From Ciona intestinalis (taxonomy: Eukaryota > Chordata > Ascidiacea > Phlebobranchia > Cionidae), in NCBI RefSeq assembly GCF_000224145.3, contig NC_020167.2:239644-303643 (forward strand): 64,000 bases of DNA, in the 5' to 3' direction. The notes beneath the pieces are model-generated. The model searched no databases and had not been told where the DNA came from. It was given only the letters and a program-made list of their open reading frames with translations. Numbering within the stretch: position 1 is the stretch's first letter; every line of letters begins with the position of its first letter. The translations under genes were made by a program, and so were the position numbers. Positions 25,097-37,220 of this stretch are shown here, one piece after another.

Positions 25097-25738
25097 TCTC
25101 CAACTACGAGTCGGAAACTTTTATCCGAAACATTTGAATATATGCAGTCTTAATTTAGTCACTTTAATAACTCATCTATTGGAAACAAAATGTATTTATT
25201 CTCACAAATGTATTTATTCAATAATAACTAACATAACAAACATATGGGTTAATTAACATGTAAAGTGCTGTGATGGGATATATAACAAAAGGTTTTATTT
25301 AACTCTTCAAAGACAATAATAAAGAACAAGTTATTGAAACAAGAATAAATTCCACTTAACGTAATATAAAGTACAAACAAACGCACCCAGTTACACCGCA
25401 CCTTAATCTTATATACAAATCTTTCTACTTTACACTAGTATACTTTATAAAGACACACACTTATTGTCTTCTTAAATTTGCTCCTTGATGCAGATATTGC
25501 AAAATCACAAGACAAGGAAATTAGTATACACCGCCGCTAGTGTTTGACATTTATTGTGAGAAATACTCCCCTTAATACTTTATTTTCTGTCGGAAAAGAA
25601 GTTTTGTGCACCTTAAAAATATAAACCGGAAATAACGACGTTTCTTTTGGGTATTGGAAATATTACTGAAGCTAAGTTTTAAAACCATGGTTTGTTGGCA
25701 TCTTGGCTGTGTTGGTTTTGTATAGGCTACTTATACGT
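25097..25738. other. Phosphatase 5' flank
   Basis: AT-rich sequence upstream of the phosphatase ATG, presumably with its promoter and 5' UTR. No exon, recognised repeat or clear promoter element. Confidence 0.4.
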
Positions 25739-26064
25739 AATGAATGAATACACATACTTCATATTCGCGTGGCCGGAAAACGACAGTCGTAACACGGGTA
25801 TTTCTACCCTTCGTGCAAGCGTACGAGTTACCATAAATGTTACTTAGTAGGTGGTTACTATTTTTTATGTATGGGCGATGATTTGGACAAACCATTAGTG
25901 ACCCCTGGGTTGTAGCAATTACCGTAAACTATCTTGCCCCAGGACCATGGCGACCGCCGCCATGCCTAGGACACTTATACGGCCACAATGATAGCGCCGA
26001 CGAGCCTTGAACCCATTACTTGTGGGTTATAGGTAGGCGTGCTTACCACTTTGCCATGTCACCG
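25739..26064 (-). repeat. Full-length SINE upstream of NLR
   Basis: The tail with ATTC-like repeats is at about 25739. It has CGTGGCCGGAAAACGACAGT (plus-strand reading), the body CCATTAGTGACCCCTGGGTT, and the head ending ACCACTTTGCCATG near 26060. It contains a short insertion around 25947-25975 relative to its neighbour. Confidence 0.78.
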
Positions 26065-26183
26065 GATAAAATACCAAATTAAAGTTTTCGTTCAATGTTG
26101 TTGTCGTATATAATTGAATGCTATAACGAAGACACCGAGAGACCCACACGGTTAGATAGCCTTAATTCACCCCGTTATAAGAC

Positions 26184-26500
26184 CATGAATGAATATAACT
26201 TACTTTATCTTCGCGTGTCCGAAAAACGACAATATATATCACGTGGGTTTAACACCCGTGCCAGCTTACGAGCTATCATGTTTGTTACTTTGTGGGTGAT
26301 TTTTTTTATGTATCTGATAATTTGGACAACCCATTAGTGACCACTGGGTTGGAGCAGTTGCCGTTAAGTGTCTTGCCCGAGAACACATATGCCCACACTG
26401 GTAGCAGCGTCGAGTGAACCCATTACCTCTGGGTTACAGCATAGAATACTGAATTCTTTGGTTACAGGCAGGCGCGCTAACCACTATGTCACGGCGCCGG
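26184..26500 (-). repeat. Full-length SINE upstream of NLR, second copy
   Basis: Same family and orientation as 25739-26064. Tail ATGAATGAATATAACTTACT, body CCCATTAGTGACCACTGGGT, head GCGCGCTAACCACTATGTCA ending CGGCGCCGG. It ends about 230 bp before the NLR start codon. Confidence 0.8.
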
Positions 26501-26732
26501 ACTATAACACTACTTATTTTTTCTTTTCTCCCTACTCGCTCATAGGAATAGGTTGTTTGCTTTTCACTCGGCGTCTATGGTAACGCTTGATCTCGTGTAA
26601 CAATGTGAGTACGCTTGGATAATACAGTAGCTACCAGTATCAGATTGCTTATCAGGTCAATTACTGTCACTGTGAGTGGCGAGTGAAAAGATTTAAAGCT
26701 TTGATTAAAGGATAATTAGAGCATATAGTAAG

Positions 26733-29700
26733 ATGCACAAGACGGATAAAAAATTAGAATGGGCAGGCAGGCTAGCAGCGTTGTTATTAAACGACGCAAC
26801 GGATACGCTTCGGTGGTTTCTATTGGAAAATTTACCGAGAAGCGGTAACTGCTGTGAATCAGATCTCAATAAAGTAAGCTGTGTTTTTGTGGTATAACGC
26901 TCACCACGGCACCTACTAGAGAAACTGCACTTACCGTGAAAGAATGAATGCAACTTATTTCACTAAACGCCCATGATGGTATAGCAGAGGCTTAAAACCG
27001 CCTGCTCTGCTGTGTCGGGTGAATTCTTCAGTATATATTTCTTACCAAATACTTTTAATACTGAACGGATCAAAGTAATACGTGTATTTATAACAGATAC
27101 TGCAAGAAAACAAACAACTGTTCATTAAACTTCGGGATAACACGGAATCCACTAAGGTAATAAACAATGAGATGTTTGATATTTTATTCCCGGAAGATGG
27201 AAATGAAATAAATGTCGCTGATTTAGAAATCCAACTCATCTTCGTTTTAATCCGGTAATTTAGCCTACTAAAAAGAATATTATGAATTTTTTACTGATGC
27301 TCAGTGACTAATTTTAACTGATGATCCTTACCAAAATTTATATCCATGATGATGCGTTTTAACCACTGTCGTTTTACTGTTGTTTCCACTTTTTTGAACG
27401 TTAAGTTGCAAACTTTTATTGTGTGCATGTCATGTCTGCACATTTAAATTTTAGATTTTTATGTAAATTGCGTTCTCCGTCGTGGGATTGGTGGAATGTC
27501 GAACCACGTGATCATCAGACCAGTCCATTGTATGACGTCATCAGAGTTGTGAGATTCAAAGAACAAATAAAGAGTTTGGTTTCTAAATTTCCCAAATTTT
27601 TAGAAAAAAACAATAACTCTTGTTTTCAGGCATTGTTCATGATTATGACATAACAGAAGAAATTTTCCAATCTAAATGGTGCTATATTACGTCGATTTTA
27701 GATAAACTCGAATGCTATAAATTGTCCGCGAGACGTTGGAAAGATGACGTATTCGTTTCTGATGACGTCATATGTGTTTTTACCAAACTGACAGAAACCA
27801 TGAGGTGGCATACTTTGGAACTCTCAGAACGAGATTTGATTTATCTAAATCAAAAGCAAAGTAGGATACTTAAACTTACCGAGGTGGGCATTAAGGGTTA
27901 ACTTTAATGAACATCGTAGTATATAAATACATTTATGTGATAGGGATGCTTGAACGTGGAAACCTTTTCCGAGTTTATCGGGAAGTTTGGTCAACGGAGA
28001 AAATATAATTTGGCAAATTTGAACAATTCAAAACAGTTGAAAATGTTGGATGAAAAGCAAGAAACGTCACGCGTAATATCTGAAACTGAATTAGGTATTG
28101 CGGAAACTCTAAATTCTTGTTTGGTCAAACATAACGGGCAGTTACCATGCAAACAGGAAGCAGTGCATGGCCGAAGTAAGTTAACATTTTATCGTGATGG
28201 AATTTATTGTTTTTTTTACTGCGGTATAAACGCAGCATTTGGTGAATTAAAGATATACATATATCTAAATTTTTAGGTGAGCATCAACTGCTTAAATGTG
28301 GAATATCCAAAATATGCCCAGTGGAAATCGATGACAGCGTGTTCATTGGTGCCGGTCGAGGTATGTTAATTGCAACGTAACACAACCTTGCTGACAAAGA
28401 TTTTTCCATTTTTACAAATATCTTGCTATCGTTTTAGAGGAAAATGAAAATGTTCAATCACTTCAAGCATTATTTCGTGAGTTCTACATATCTCGTAATA
28501 GTGAAGTAATGCCTATGGCGTCGCATCACAATATACGGGTAAAAATGGATGATGTACGAATCAACGTCGGTAAAATAGGAAGATCGCAAAATACGACAAT
28601 AATTCGCGATGTCCCATTTTACCATCCGGAGATTAACACTTTGGAAAGTTGGAGGAATATGTTGAATGAAGAGAAACCTCTTAGGGTTTTGGTCGAAGGC
28701 GAATGGTCCTCCGGGAAAACAACTATGATGAGGAAGATAGCACATGATTGGGCTACAATTAATTCTACCCAACTAAAGGATTTTCAACTTGTGTGCTATG
28801 TCGATTTATCCACAGTTTGTGTTGATGAACCATATACGTCTCTAAGTGAATGTGTGGTGGATCAATGCGGTAAGTGCAACTTATTGGACGTAGTTATCTT
28901 TTGACATTTATGTTTCAGCATTGTATGGTGCCATGTCCTACAGTGATTAGCGGGCCTACCATTAACCTAGACCTTACAGTTTCAAAGCTTGTCGCTGCTA
29001 TTACCCAGTGTATGTGGCCGTCTTTTTGAGCAAGACGTATTTAACAGCAATTGCCCCAACCCAGTTTGTATGGATTGTATATATTGTCAATCGTAGATTC
29101 AAAAATAATGATTATCCACAAAGTTACATACGTGGTAACTTGTACACGGACACTGGGTGCGAAAAACAGAACACCTGCGTTTAGCGTCTGTTTTTGACCA
29201 GTAACGCAGAAACAAATAAAATTCACCCATTGATCTAACTTTTTTTCGGATTCAGAAACATTTCAGCATTCAGCTTATTGTTATGATGATTTGGAGCAAC
29301 ATTTCATTGAAACCAACGGAGCTGGTACATTGTTGCTGCTCGATGGCGCAGAAAGGCTTCATGATGTCACCACTGACGCAATGTCGGAGATATGTGACGT
29401 CATCATTGGAGAACGATGGCGCTATATGTCTGTAATTATGACAACAGCTTTGTGTTCTTGTAACCTCATCAAAAGTGATTTAAACCAAAATGTTTATCAC
29501 ATCATTAACAAGTCAAAGTATCAATGGCAACGTTACGCAATGGTGACGTCATTAAATAGTGACGTCATAGCTCGTGTGAGAAATTACTTCCAAGAAGACA
29601 ACGAAGTAGCAAACCCAGAGGTATGTTCGCAGCAATTTTTAAACTGCCTCAGAATATTCCAGCGTGATGTGTACGCGGACGTTATGGTGTCACCGACATT

Positions 29701-32700
29701 GCTCTACATGCTGGCACATTACTGGAGAACGAAACAAAAGGAAGCGAAACCGACGCTTCCAGAAAAATTAAGTGATGTCATACATTATATCTTTAAAAGG
29801 TTTGTTTAAATCTTTGTCATGTTCCTTTCCTCTGATACATACATCTTCGATTTAGCCACGAAATTTCAATGGACACATTTCGTCGGGAATTCTTTCGCAA
29901 AGTACTTGATCGAACGTTGGTTGGAGATAGCTGTAACCTATTCCAGGTTAAGTCCCTACAAGAACGCGATTGGAGTTCGCTACTTGAAGGTCCTGTCTTT
30001 CTTAAACACCAGACAGGCACCCAGATTAAAGGGATCAAATTTTCGCACGTGTTATACGAAAACTACGTCGCAGCAAGGTAATCAATTGACCATGTTATTG
30101 TCTGGTTATGTAGCTTATTTATACTCATACTGCGGGACAATAAAGACAGTCGTTATAACATAACTGTTCTGTTTCACGCGCCTCGTGTAACTCTTACCTA
30201 TTTGTCTATATAGGTGTTTGGTTGATATGTGTAAAGATGACACAGGGCTCTGCATGAAAATGTTAACATCTCACATCTCATGCCTGTCCAGCGTCATGCG
30301 GTTACGTCATTTCCTTATTTTCTGTTGTTATTTGAACTCTGATGTTGGTGAAATCATTGTCAATTATTTATCTTCATTACTTGAGACTTTGAAAACATCG
30401 TTAGAAAACTCAGGTTGGATTAATTTATCTTCATGTGTTGCAGCCTGGGTAGCGCGTCTTCATAGTACAAGATTGCTATGTTAAAGACTCGAGGTTCGTC
30501 GCTTTAAGTACCGGCGTTAATTTGTGTCTTAATATGGACAAGACGTCGTGCTGGTTTATCACGGTTTATTCAAATTGTCAACCATACATTAGGAATGGCA
30601 ATAAAAAACACCAAAAAGTAATATATTTTTAAATTGCAAGCGGGCACACTTATTAATGTGTTATAAGATAAAAATATAACGAACAAAAGCGTACAGTAGG
30701 TTGGGGGAAGATGGGACAACTTCTCATTATGTTTTTTCGTCCCACTTTGTAGTAAACAAAGAACATTCAATTAATTATAAAACCGTATCCATACGACTTC
30801 CACGGTGTCCCATCTTCCCCCACCCTACTATATATTACATTGTATCTGCTGATGGTAGTAGAATAGTTACAGAATGTGTAATGTTACATTTATATTCAAT
30901 GTGACTCCTCCTTAGGTAAATACGAATCTCTACAAGAAGCCACAAAGAATATTTGTATTCAGTGTTTTCACGAGTTGCAGACCACACCTGCTACCACACA
31001 ATTCCTCGCAACAATACAAGATTCTAAATCTGATTTTTCGGCCAATAAAAAACATGAACAAATTGATAGAATAGATGGTCGTGTTCTTAAATTGAGCGAC
31101 GTTCGATTTTTATCTTACAGAACTCAGCAATCTCTTTTATATCTAACCAGTCAATGTAACCCAAAACTTTCACGATCTGGTATGGTCAGGTATTTGCTGG
31201 ATTCTGACTTGTTTTGGATACGTTGTCTAAATTTACACGGAGCAAAAGGTCAACAGATGTTCTTAATTTCTCATATACTACGCAACTTGCCCTTCGTAGA
31301 AGAAGTTCATTTAACTGAAGTAAGAAACGTCACCGATGCCAACGTTGATCAGTTATGTGAAGGTATCGTCAGAAGTAGCCGTCACTCAATTCCAGCAATG
31401 CACATGTTTCGTTTTACTCTCCACGCAGCCTCGCAGTATCATCGGTGCCAAATAACGAGTTACTCAAATCTTGGTAAAGCCATTAAGTGCTTGATCTACC
31501 TCGATAAGTTAGAATTAACCATAGCAACAACGAAACTCCTTCTTTCATTATTTCAAGATAAAAACATTGATTCAGCGATTGATGGGGATCAATCCCGTGC
31601 TGACCCTGTGGTTCCAATAAGAAAACTCAACTTAGCAATGTTTGGTTTGAGTAAAGATGATTGCACTGAACTTACAAACAATTTAGAACGCTGCATCTTC
31701 ATACAAGATATTGATGTTTCGAATAATGAGTTGAAATCTAGATTCGGGTGGATGTGCAAAAAGTTTTCTAATTTTCGTTGTCTTCAGGTAATATAACAAT
31801 AATTTATTCATGTGATGGAGCAGAGGAGAGCAACACCCGTTATTACATGGGTGTACTGTTTTATACACCTCGTGCTGCTCGCTTACAAGCTACCACGTGT
31901 GTAACTTTATGGTTAATTGTTGTTGTGGTGAATGGCTAACAATTTAAACAACCCATAAGGGACCATTCGATTGCCATAGTGGGGACTCTAGCCTTAATCT
32001 AGTGACAATGAGGTTAAAATTGTCGTATTGAAATAACAATGATGTTAAACTTTCAGAAATTGAATGTGAGTTCAGCTTGTCTTACACCATCAAGTGTTGT
32101 ACAGCTTGCGCACGCTCTCTGCCGGCCGGAAATAGCAAACAGTTTGCTGCATTTAGACGTCAGTCATAACAATGTACAATGTAAAGATTCAATGGGTGAA
32201 TTAACAAATACAATCAAAGTCTTACCTCGACTTGAATATCTAGACCTAAGTAACAATTATGTTGGCGACACATCTGCATGCTCGTTAGCACATGGTCTTG
32301 GAGTGAATGGGGCTGTTGAGATACTGAAGTTGGATTGGGTTCAAATCGGCAATGTTGCATTCTCAGCACTTCGCTACCACTTGGCCGATTCCAACTTAAA
32401 GGAACTATCGTTGGAGGGGAATTACCTAGGCTGCGAATCGAACGACTGTTTCATTCATTATTGTGAAGGTATATAGTGACGTGTACTATGGAGGGGGCGG
32501 GGTGTATGATGGACGCCGTTAGCACGTAATATCCCACATTTCCCAATCGTATTTTTAACAATTAACAGCACCCGTATATAATTCTGTAAACATGCTTTGT
32601 TGACTAAATTACTCCATCCTATACAATATATTTGTTATAACAATGTGGTAAGCATCTGACATTCTATACCTTTGCAGCATCGGCGGATTGTGTGGGAAAA

Positions 32701-33527
32701 GAAATGTTTCCTAACTTAACTTCGTTAAACCTTTCAGGTGGCTTGTTTAGATGTTTTCTTATTTTTAACATTCATGTGCTTTTAATTGTGGTTGAAAGTT
32801 AGGGTTAGAAAAGAAGCCTTGCTTATTAGTTTAGTTTTATAGTACAAGCTTCATGAAATGAATTAATATTGAATCAAGTCTGTGTGATTGTTTTACGTCT
32901 ATGACTTTTATGGAGTCCTAAACTAAATATTCAACTGCACGTTTAGGTATCAGCGCCAACCTTGCCACCAAACCATCTCATGGTTCAGCTCTTGCATTGG
33001 GCAGGTTCATAGATTCAGCACATAATTTGGAATCTATAGATTTACGTCACGTCTTTTTGCAAACAGAACATCTGATAGACATTCTAAACAGGTGTACTCA
33101 TCACACAAAGTTTAAGAACTTACGGTAAGTGAATATGATGGCCCACTTTACAGGCCATGCTCGAACACGAGCCATAAAATTCAGTTTAATAAGTTGGAGT
33201 AAGATGATCCGTGTTATTTTTTTTGTCGACCCCTTTTGTCGGAAAACAAAAATAGTTACAGACCAACATAACCGTATTCCCCACGGCCCTTCTTGTTGTA
33301 TAAGTATTGCTAAAAGAGAACTATTTAAAAAAAATATGATTAGAAAATAATATGTATTATGTGCTAACAGTATTGAACTTACTCCCACAGTACTATATGA
33401 TAAAGTGAACTATATAAACAGGTTAAATAAACCTTAACCAACAGTTCGTTTCAGAATTAGTCAATCATTATGTGGTTTGACCGAAGAAGAAGCCTCGAAG
33501 TGGAAATGTTTAAAGTTGGTTCCATGA
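26733..33527 (+). CDS. HEPN-NACHT-LRR receptor (NLR family)
   Basis: Fifteen exons join in phase to 1,326 residues: 26733-26873, 27097-27254, 27455-27573, 27630-27883, 27944-28175, 28277-28360, 28438-28869, 29256-29799, 29856-30077, 30214-30413, 30916-31787, 32057-32468, 32678-32737, 32947-33124, 33455-33527. The first about 220 residues match the DZIP3-type HEPN pattern (TLRWFLLENLP, NEMFDILFPEDGNEINVADL, LIFVLIRNFLCKL, DHQTSPLYDVIRV). The NACHT ATPase follows: Walker A GEWSSGKT at 417-424, Walker B LLLLDGAERL with Asp503, and the downstream motif SPTLLYMLAHYW. From about residue 1080 there are leucine-rich repeats (LLHLDVSHNNV, LEYLDLSNNYVGD, LKELSLEGNYLG, LTSLNLSG). No transmembrane segment or signal peptide is evident, so it is probably a cytosolic sensor. 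Expansions of HEPN- or Death-headed NLRs are known in invertebrate deuterostomes. The exact first exon rests on phase and HEPN similarity. Ligand and downstream partner are unknown. Confidence 0.9.
28928..29175 (+). repeat. SINE in NLR intron
   Basis: Diverged head GGTGCCATGTCCTACAGTGA, body GCAATTGCCCCAACCCAGTT, tail TATCCACAAAGTTACATACG and GGGTGCGAAAAACAGAAC. It lies in the intron between the two NACHT exons (Walker A and Walker B). Confidence 0.6.
30147..30200 (-). repeat. SINE tail fragment in NLR intron
   Basis: GACAGTCGTTATAACATAAC followed by TGTTCTGTTTCACGCGCCTC matches the tail of the SINE family read in minus orientation. Only the tail is present. Confidence 0.5.
30692..30831. mobile_element. 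Short TIR/MITE element in NLR intron
   Basis: A compact 140-bp copy with left end AGTAGGTTGGGGGAAGATGG and right end CCATCTTCCCCCACCCTACT. It lies in the intron between NLR exons 10 and 11. Confidence 0.8.
31835..31985 (-). repeat. Partial SINE in NLR intron
   Basis: Contains tail and body motifs (TTTTATACACCTCGTGCTGC, CTACCACGTGTGTAACTTTA, AACAACCCATAAGGGACCAT) but no head. Confidence 0.6.
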
Positions 33528-33799
33528 GACTTCAACATATACAACATGCAATGGATAAACCACAACATTTATCTTGCTTCTCTCCGTCTTCCACGAGCCG
33601 AAGGATAATTGTGATGGCAGCTGACATTAATAAGTGGTGGATGGAATGAACAAAAGCATAATTCCAACTGTTTAGAGAATAATATCCCGCAATTACAACA
33701 TGCTAGGTTTTATAAGCATTGGTATAGTTCTACATTAAACATATTGATGTTGTTAAAATCATACAGCGTCAATAGTTCGATCAATAAAAGTATAACGTT
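33528..33799. other. Convergent 3' ends of NLR and membrane-protein genes
   Basis: A 272-bp spacer between the stop codons of two genes that face each other. It must hold both 3' UTRs or overlapping ones. AATAAA at 33783 (AATAAAAG) could serve the plus-strand gene. Confidence 0.5.
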
Positions 33800-34919
33800 T
33801 TACCTGTTTTGAAAAACACAAAGTAGAAGTAGAGAAACAGCTCCAAGTGCAAACGATGGTAAAATTATCTTCAACCATTTCTCTTTATCCGGATATAAAG
33901 CCTTGGATCGGTACATTTCTTGACCCTGTGTTTGAAACGCGATAATAAACGAATGAATGTAACTTGCGTGCCTTATACTCGCGTGGCGGGGAAACGACAT
34001 TATAATACGGGTAATCTGTTTCATACAGCACCTTATGCCCGCCTTTTGGTAGGTAAAATCGTTTTTTTGTAGGGTGATTGTTTCTGTATTTATAGCTAAC
34101 AATTTAAACAGCTCACAAGTAATTACTGGGAGCAATATTGGCGTTAATTTTCGGGAACCTTTTTTTAAAAAATATGGAACGCTTCACGATTTTGCGTGTC
34201 TGAACCTCTGAACCAGATGCCGGTGCGCTAACTATTGTGCCACCGGCCGGGTTAAAATACGTGACGTGGTCTCCTTTATGTACACAAATCGCCATTCAAC
34301 ATTCAAACGTAGAAACCAAAAATTTGCTACAAACCCAGGATATCGCAAGCAGTAGGCCGCCAGTTATTAGTGGACCAGCATAAACACCAGGTCCTTCATT
34401 TTCCTGGAATATCCTCACGCCAATAAGCAAGCCACCACATACCACAGCTGAGTGCCTGTAATGCGGTTATTTCAAAATTGGGCTAAGCGAAAGTACAATG
34501 TTTCGCTTCTACAATTCTGTATGGTAGTGGGGATATATGGGCAAATTTTCATTCCCCTTATTCTTGCCCAATTTCGTAATAAAAGAACATTTTTAGAACT
34601 ATATAACCGTAACTCTGTGGACCACCTACAGTGGTAGCAGCAAATAAAAACAATCGATTACTACAGTTTATACTAAATCACCCTTAAAATACATAAACGG
34701 GTTAATTAGTAAGAAGGTATACGAGGTGTATGAAACAGAACCCCCGTTTTATAACGACTGTCGTTGTCCCGCCACCCTGGAGTAAAATAAGTTATATTTT
34801 TCCCTAGAACTAACAACTTACTTTCGATCATCGGTATATCTTGTTAATTGTGTAAGTGTGGAGTATATCGATAGCACTAGTCCATACGTGGAGAAGAATG
34901 TCAAAAGCTTTTTTCCCAT
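33800..34919 (-). CDS. Small multi-pass membrane protein, unassigned
   Basis: Three exons, 34822-34919, 34335-34455 and 33800-33925, join in phase to 114 residues beginning MGKKLLTFFSTYGLVL. Hydrophobic segments lie at about residues 5-22, 34-45, 55-72 and 88-108 (LKIILPSFALGAVSLLLLCV), suggesting three or four membrane helices with short loops. The second exon is Gly-rich (VVCGGLLIGVRIFQENEGPG, YAGPLITGGLLLA). The layout vaguely recalls TMEM14-like proteins, but I see no diagnostic motif and assign no family. The last residues precede AGG TAA; the same bases could act as a donor (CAG|GTAAAA), so a further exon is possible. Its introns carry a full SINE and a SINE tail. It faces the NLR gene. 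Confidence 0.62.
33951..34250 (-). repeat. SINE in intron of membrane-protein gene
   Basis: Tail GAATGAATGTAACTTGCGTG and GGCGGGGAAACGACATTATA, head near 34240 with GGTGCGCTAACTATTGTGCC. Nearly full length, in the second intron and in the same orientation as the gene. Confidence 0.72.
34709..34799 (+). repeat. SINE tail fragment
   Basis: ACGAGGTGTATGAAACAGAA followed by TTTTATAACGACTGTCGTTG and the ATAAGTTATA end. It is in the first intron of the membrane-protein gene. Confidence 0.6.
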
Positions 34920-35769
34920 CAAGCAAAACAGAAGAGACAACAATGGAGTTGTGCAGAGGTGGAAAAACTGCGGTTTAAACGTAACCCCCCAATTAACAAC
35001 TCTCTCCTTACCACGGCGGAAAATGCTTTATTAAAAACAAATAAGAGATATATAACTAGCAAAGTAGCCTAGGTTTCGTCATTTGTGATCGCGTAGTAAT
35101 AGTATACTCACTTCATTATATTATGATATAGTATAGTAGGTATAGAATGGATTCGTAAACAGTATGTTTATAGCTTCCCTTTAACCCAAAACCCTCTGGC
35201 TCTCTTTTCTATGTCAAACCACATAATATTGTGCTTTAAAGTTTTCCTTTATAAATAACTACAATGTCACACAGCACTATTTTTACATTGTTGCACTTTA
35301 TACTTTGATTTATTTTAAATTGACCACTGTGAAACACCATAACTCCCAATTTTTTACTTTTGTATCATTTGCATGGTCCGACTTTTACTTTATTGCAGCA
35401 TGTACATTCACTATCACCATAATTTGTTGCACATTATTTCAGTGTTCACACCGACATGAGTACTATTACTTGGCAAGCCGTTGGCACACTTGTGTTTTGT
35501 TTGTTTAATTTCCTAATTATCCTTGTGCCGGCCCTAATAGAACTCTGTCCATCAAGCTACTATTTTTGTAGCTCACATCATTATTGTTATATAACACACA
35601 TATGCATGTCACTCAGTCTTGCTCATTTTTTATATATATTTTTTTATTTTTTTTTATTTATTCAATTCTGTTGATTGTCTCTTCTTTTTAATATTTGTTT
35701 ATATATTTTTTCCTTACTTTTTCATCTTATTCTTCCTAACTTTTCAATTCCAAAGCAAACCTTAAACAG
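34920..35769. other. AT-rich intergenic region up to assembly gap
   Basis: Upstream of the membrane-protein gene. T-rich low-complexity tracts (35636-35720) run into the gap. Open frames here are hydrophobic only because of the T-rich composition. No gene supported. Confidence 0.5.
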
Positions 35770-36269
35770 NNNNNNNNNNNNNNNNNNNNNNNNNNNNNNN
35801 NNNNNNNNNNNNNNNNNNNNNNNNNNNNNNNNNNNNNNNNNNNNNNNNNNNNNNNNNNNNNNNNNNNNNNNNNNNNNNNNNNNNNNNNNNNNNNNNNNNN
35901 NNNNNNNNNNNNNNNNNNNNNNNNNNNNNNNNNNNNNNNNNNNNNNNNNNNNNNNNNNNNNNNNNNNNNNNNNNNNNNNNNNNNNNNNNNNNNNNNNNNN
36001 NNNNNNNNNNNNNNNNNNNNNNNNNNNNNNNNNNNNNNNNNNNNNNNNNNNNNNNNNNNNNNNNNNNNNNNNNNNNNNNNNNNNNNNNNNNNNNNNNNNN
36101 NNNNNNNNNNNNNNNNNNNNNNNNNNNNNNNNNNNNNNNNNNNNNNNNNNNNNNNNNNNNNNNNNNNNNNNNNNNNNNNNNNNNNNNNNNNNNNNNNNNN
36201 NNNNNNNNNNNNNNNNNNNNNNNNNNNNNNNNNNNNNNNNNNNNNNNNNNNNNNNNNNNNNNNNNNNNN
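35770..36269. other. Assembly gap (500 N)
   Basis: Exactly 500 unknown bases. The round length suggests a placeholder rather than a measured gap. Confidence 0.99.
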
Positions 36270-36360
36270 ACGTCTTGATAATGGTAATACGATACAAATA
36301 TATTCAAATCCAACGAAATTTGGTTTAAATAGAAAGCGAACTGTAAATTTTCAGAAATAT

Positions 36361-36433
36361 GGCTGCATGGCCCAATGGATAAGGCGTCTGACTTCGAATC
36401 AGAAGATTGAGGGTTCGAGTCCCTCTGTGGTCG
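36361..36433 (+). tRNA. tRNA-Arg (anticodon TCG)
   Basis: A 73-base cloverleaf. The acceptor arm GGCTGCA pairs with TGTGGTC using G-U wobbles, and the D-arm region is GGCCCAATGGATAAGGC. The anticodon stem TCTGA/TCAGA encloses loop CTTCGAA with anticodon TCG at 36394-36396. The variable region AGATT precedes the T arm GAGGGTTCGAGTCCCTC, and the discriminator is G. There is no intron. A T-rich run right after it (TTTTGTTTTCTTT) could be the RNA polymerase III terminator. The sequence matches animal tRNA-Arg(TCG). The several G-U pairs in the acceptor stem are a little unusual but leave it closed. Confidence 0.93.
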
Positions 36434-36530
36434 GTTTTGTTTTCTTTAGAATTGTCCAATTAGACGTTTGAGTGGTCGAGTGTCTGTTTTTAGCACATTA
36501 TCTTTTTATTGTAACAGTATCTTATAGTTA

Positions 36531-37220
36531 AATAACCCCTGAGGTATAAACTACTAAATTAAAAGCAAATCTTTAAAGTTTGGCAATGGAAACATACAAA
36601 ACTACAACATGGGGAAAGATGGGACTCTAAATTGAAATATATTTACATTAGCAGTATTCTGCAACTTGTAGTTAACCTATACCGCGTTAAACAGGCTGTG
36701 CTATTTTCTTTGCCATGTAATCTTCATATATATAACGTTAAACCGATATTTTTTGTTGTTTTTATCTCAATTTAAAGTCCTATTGACCCCTGCCTATTTT
36801 CTTCATGCTTATATCTCAATGTTTTTTTTTACGAAACTAAAACTAGTTTTATGAGACAAAATTAAACTGTACGAAATGTTCAAGGTTGCTTTCTGGAGCT
36901 ATGAAACTATAGTTTAATCGTTCGCACACGCAAACTAAAAAGATCATCGGCTTTACTATGATTTAGCGAGCATTAAAAAATAGCACCTGAATTACTATTT
37001 TGCATTTTTTATCTGTTTAAAGTATACTGTTTCTATTTTACATATTATTTTTTTTGTTTTTAAAAACAGTAATCAGCGCGCGTTTTTATAAAGTTGTGAT
37101 AATACTGTCGAATAATTCTGCAACCTTACTTTCCTGATTATCATTAAATGGGGGTCCGTAAAAAGAAAATTAAAAAAAAGTCTCGTCAGACAAAGTGTCC
37201 CATCTTCCCCCACTCTACTA
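36531..37220. mobile_element. Long TIR/MITE-related unit, first copy
   Basis: The unit starts AATAACCCCTGAGGTATAAA, contains a left end ATGGGGAAAGATGGGACTCT (36610), the interior of the 13949 element, and the right end GTCCCATCTTCCCCCACTCT. The whole is repeated directly at 37449-37815. Confidence 0.7.

Noticed and set aside
35675..36328. Long open frame of over 200 codons on both strands
   Set aside because: It is open only because it spans the 500-N gap.
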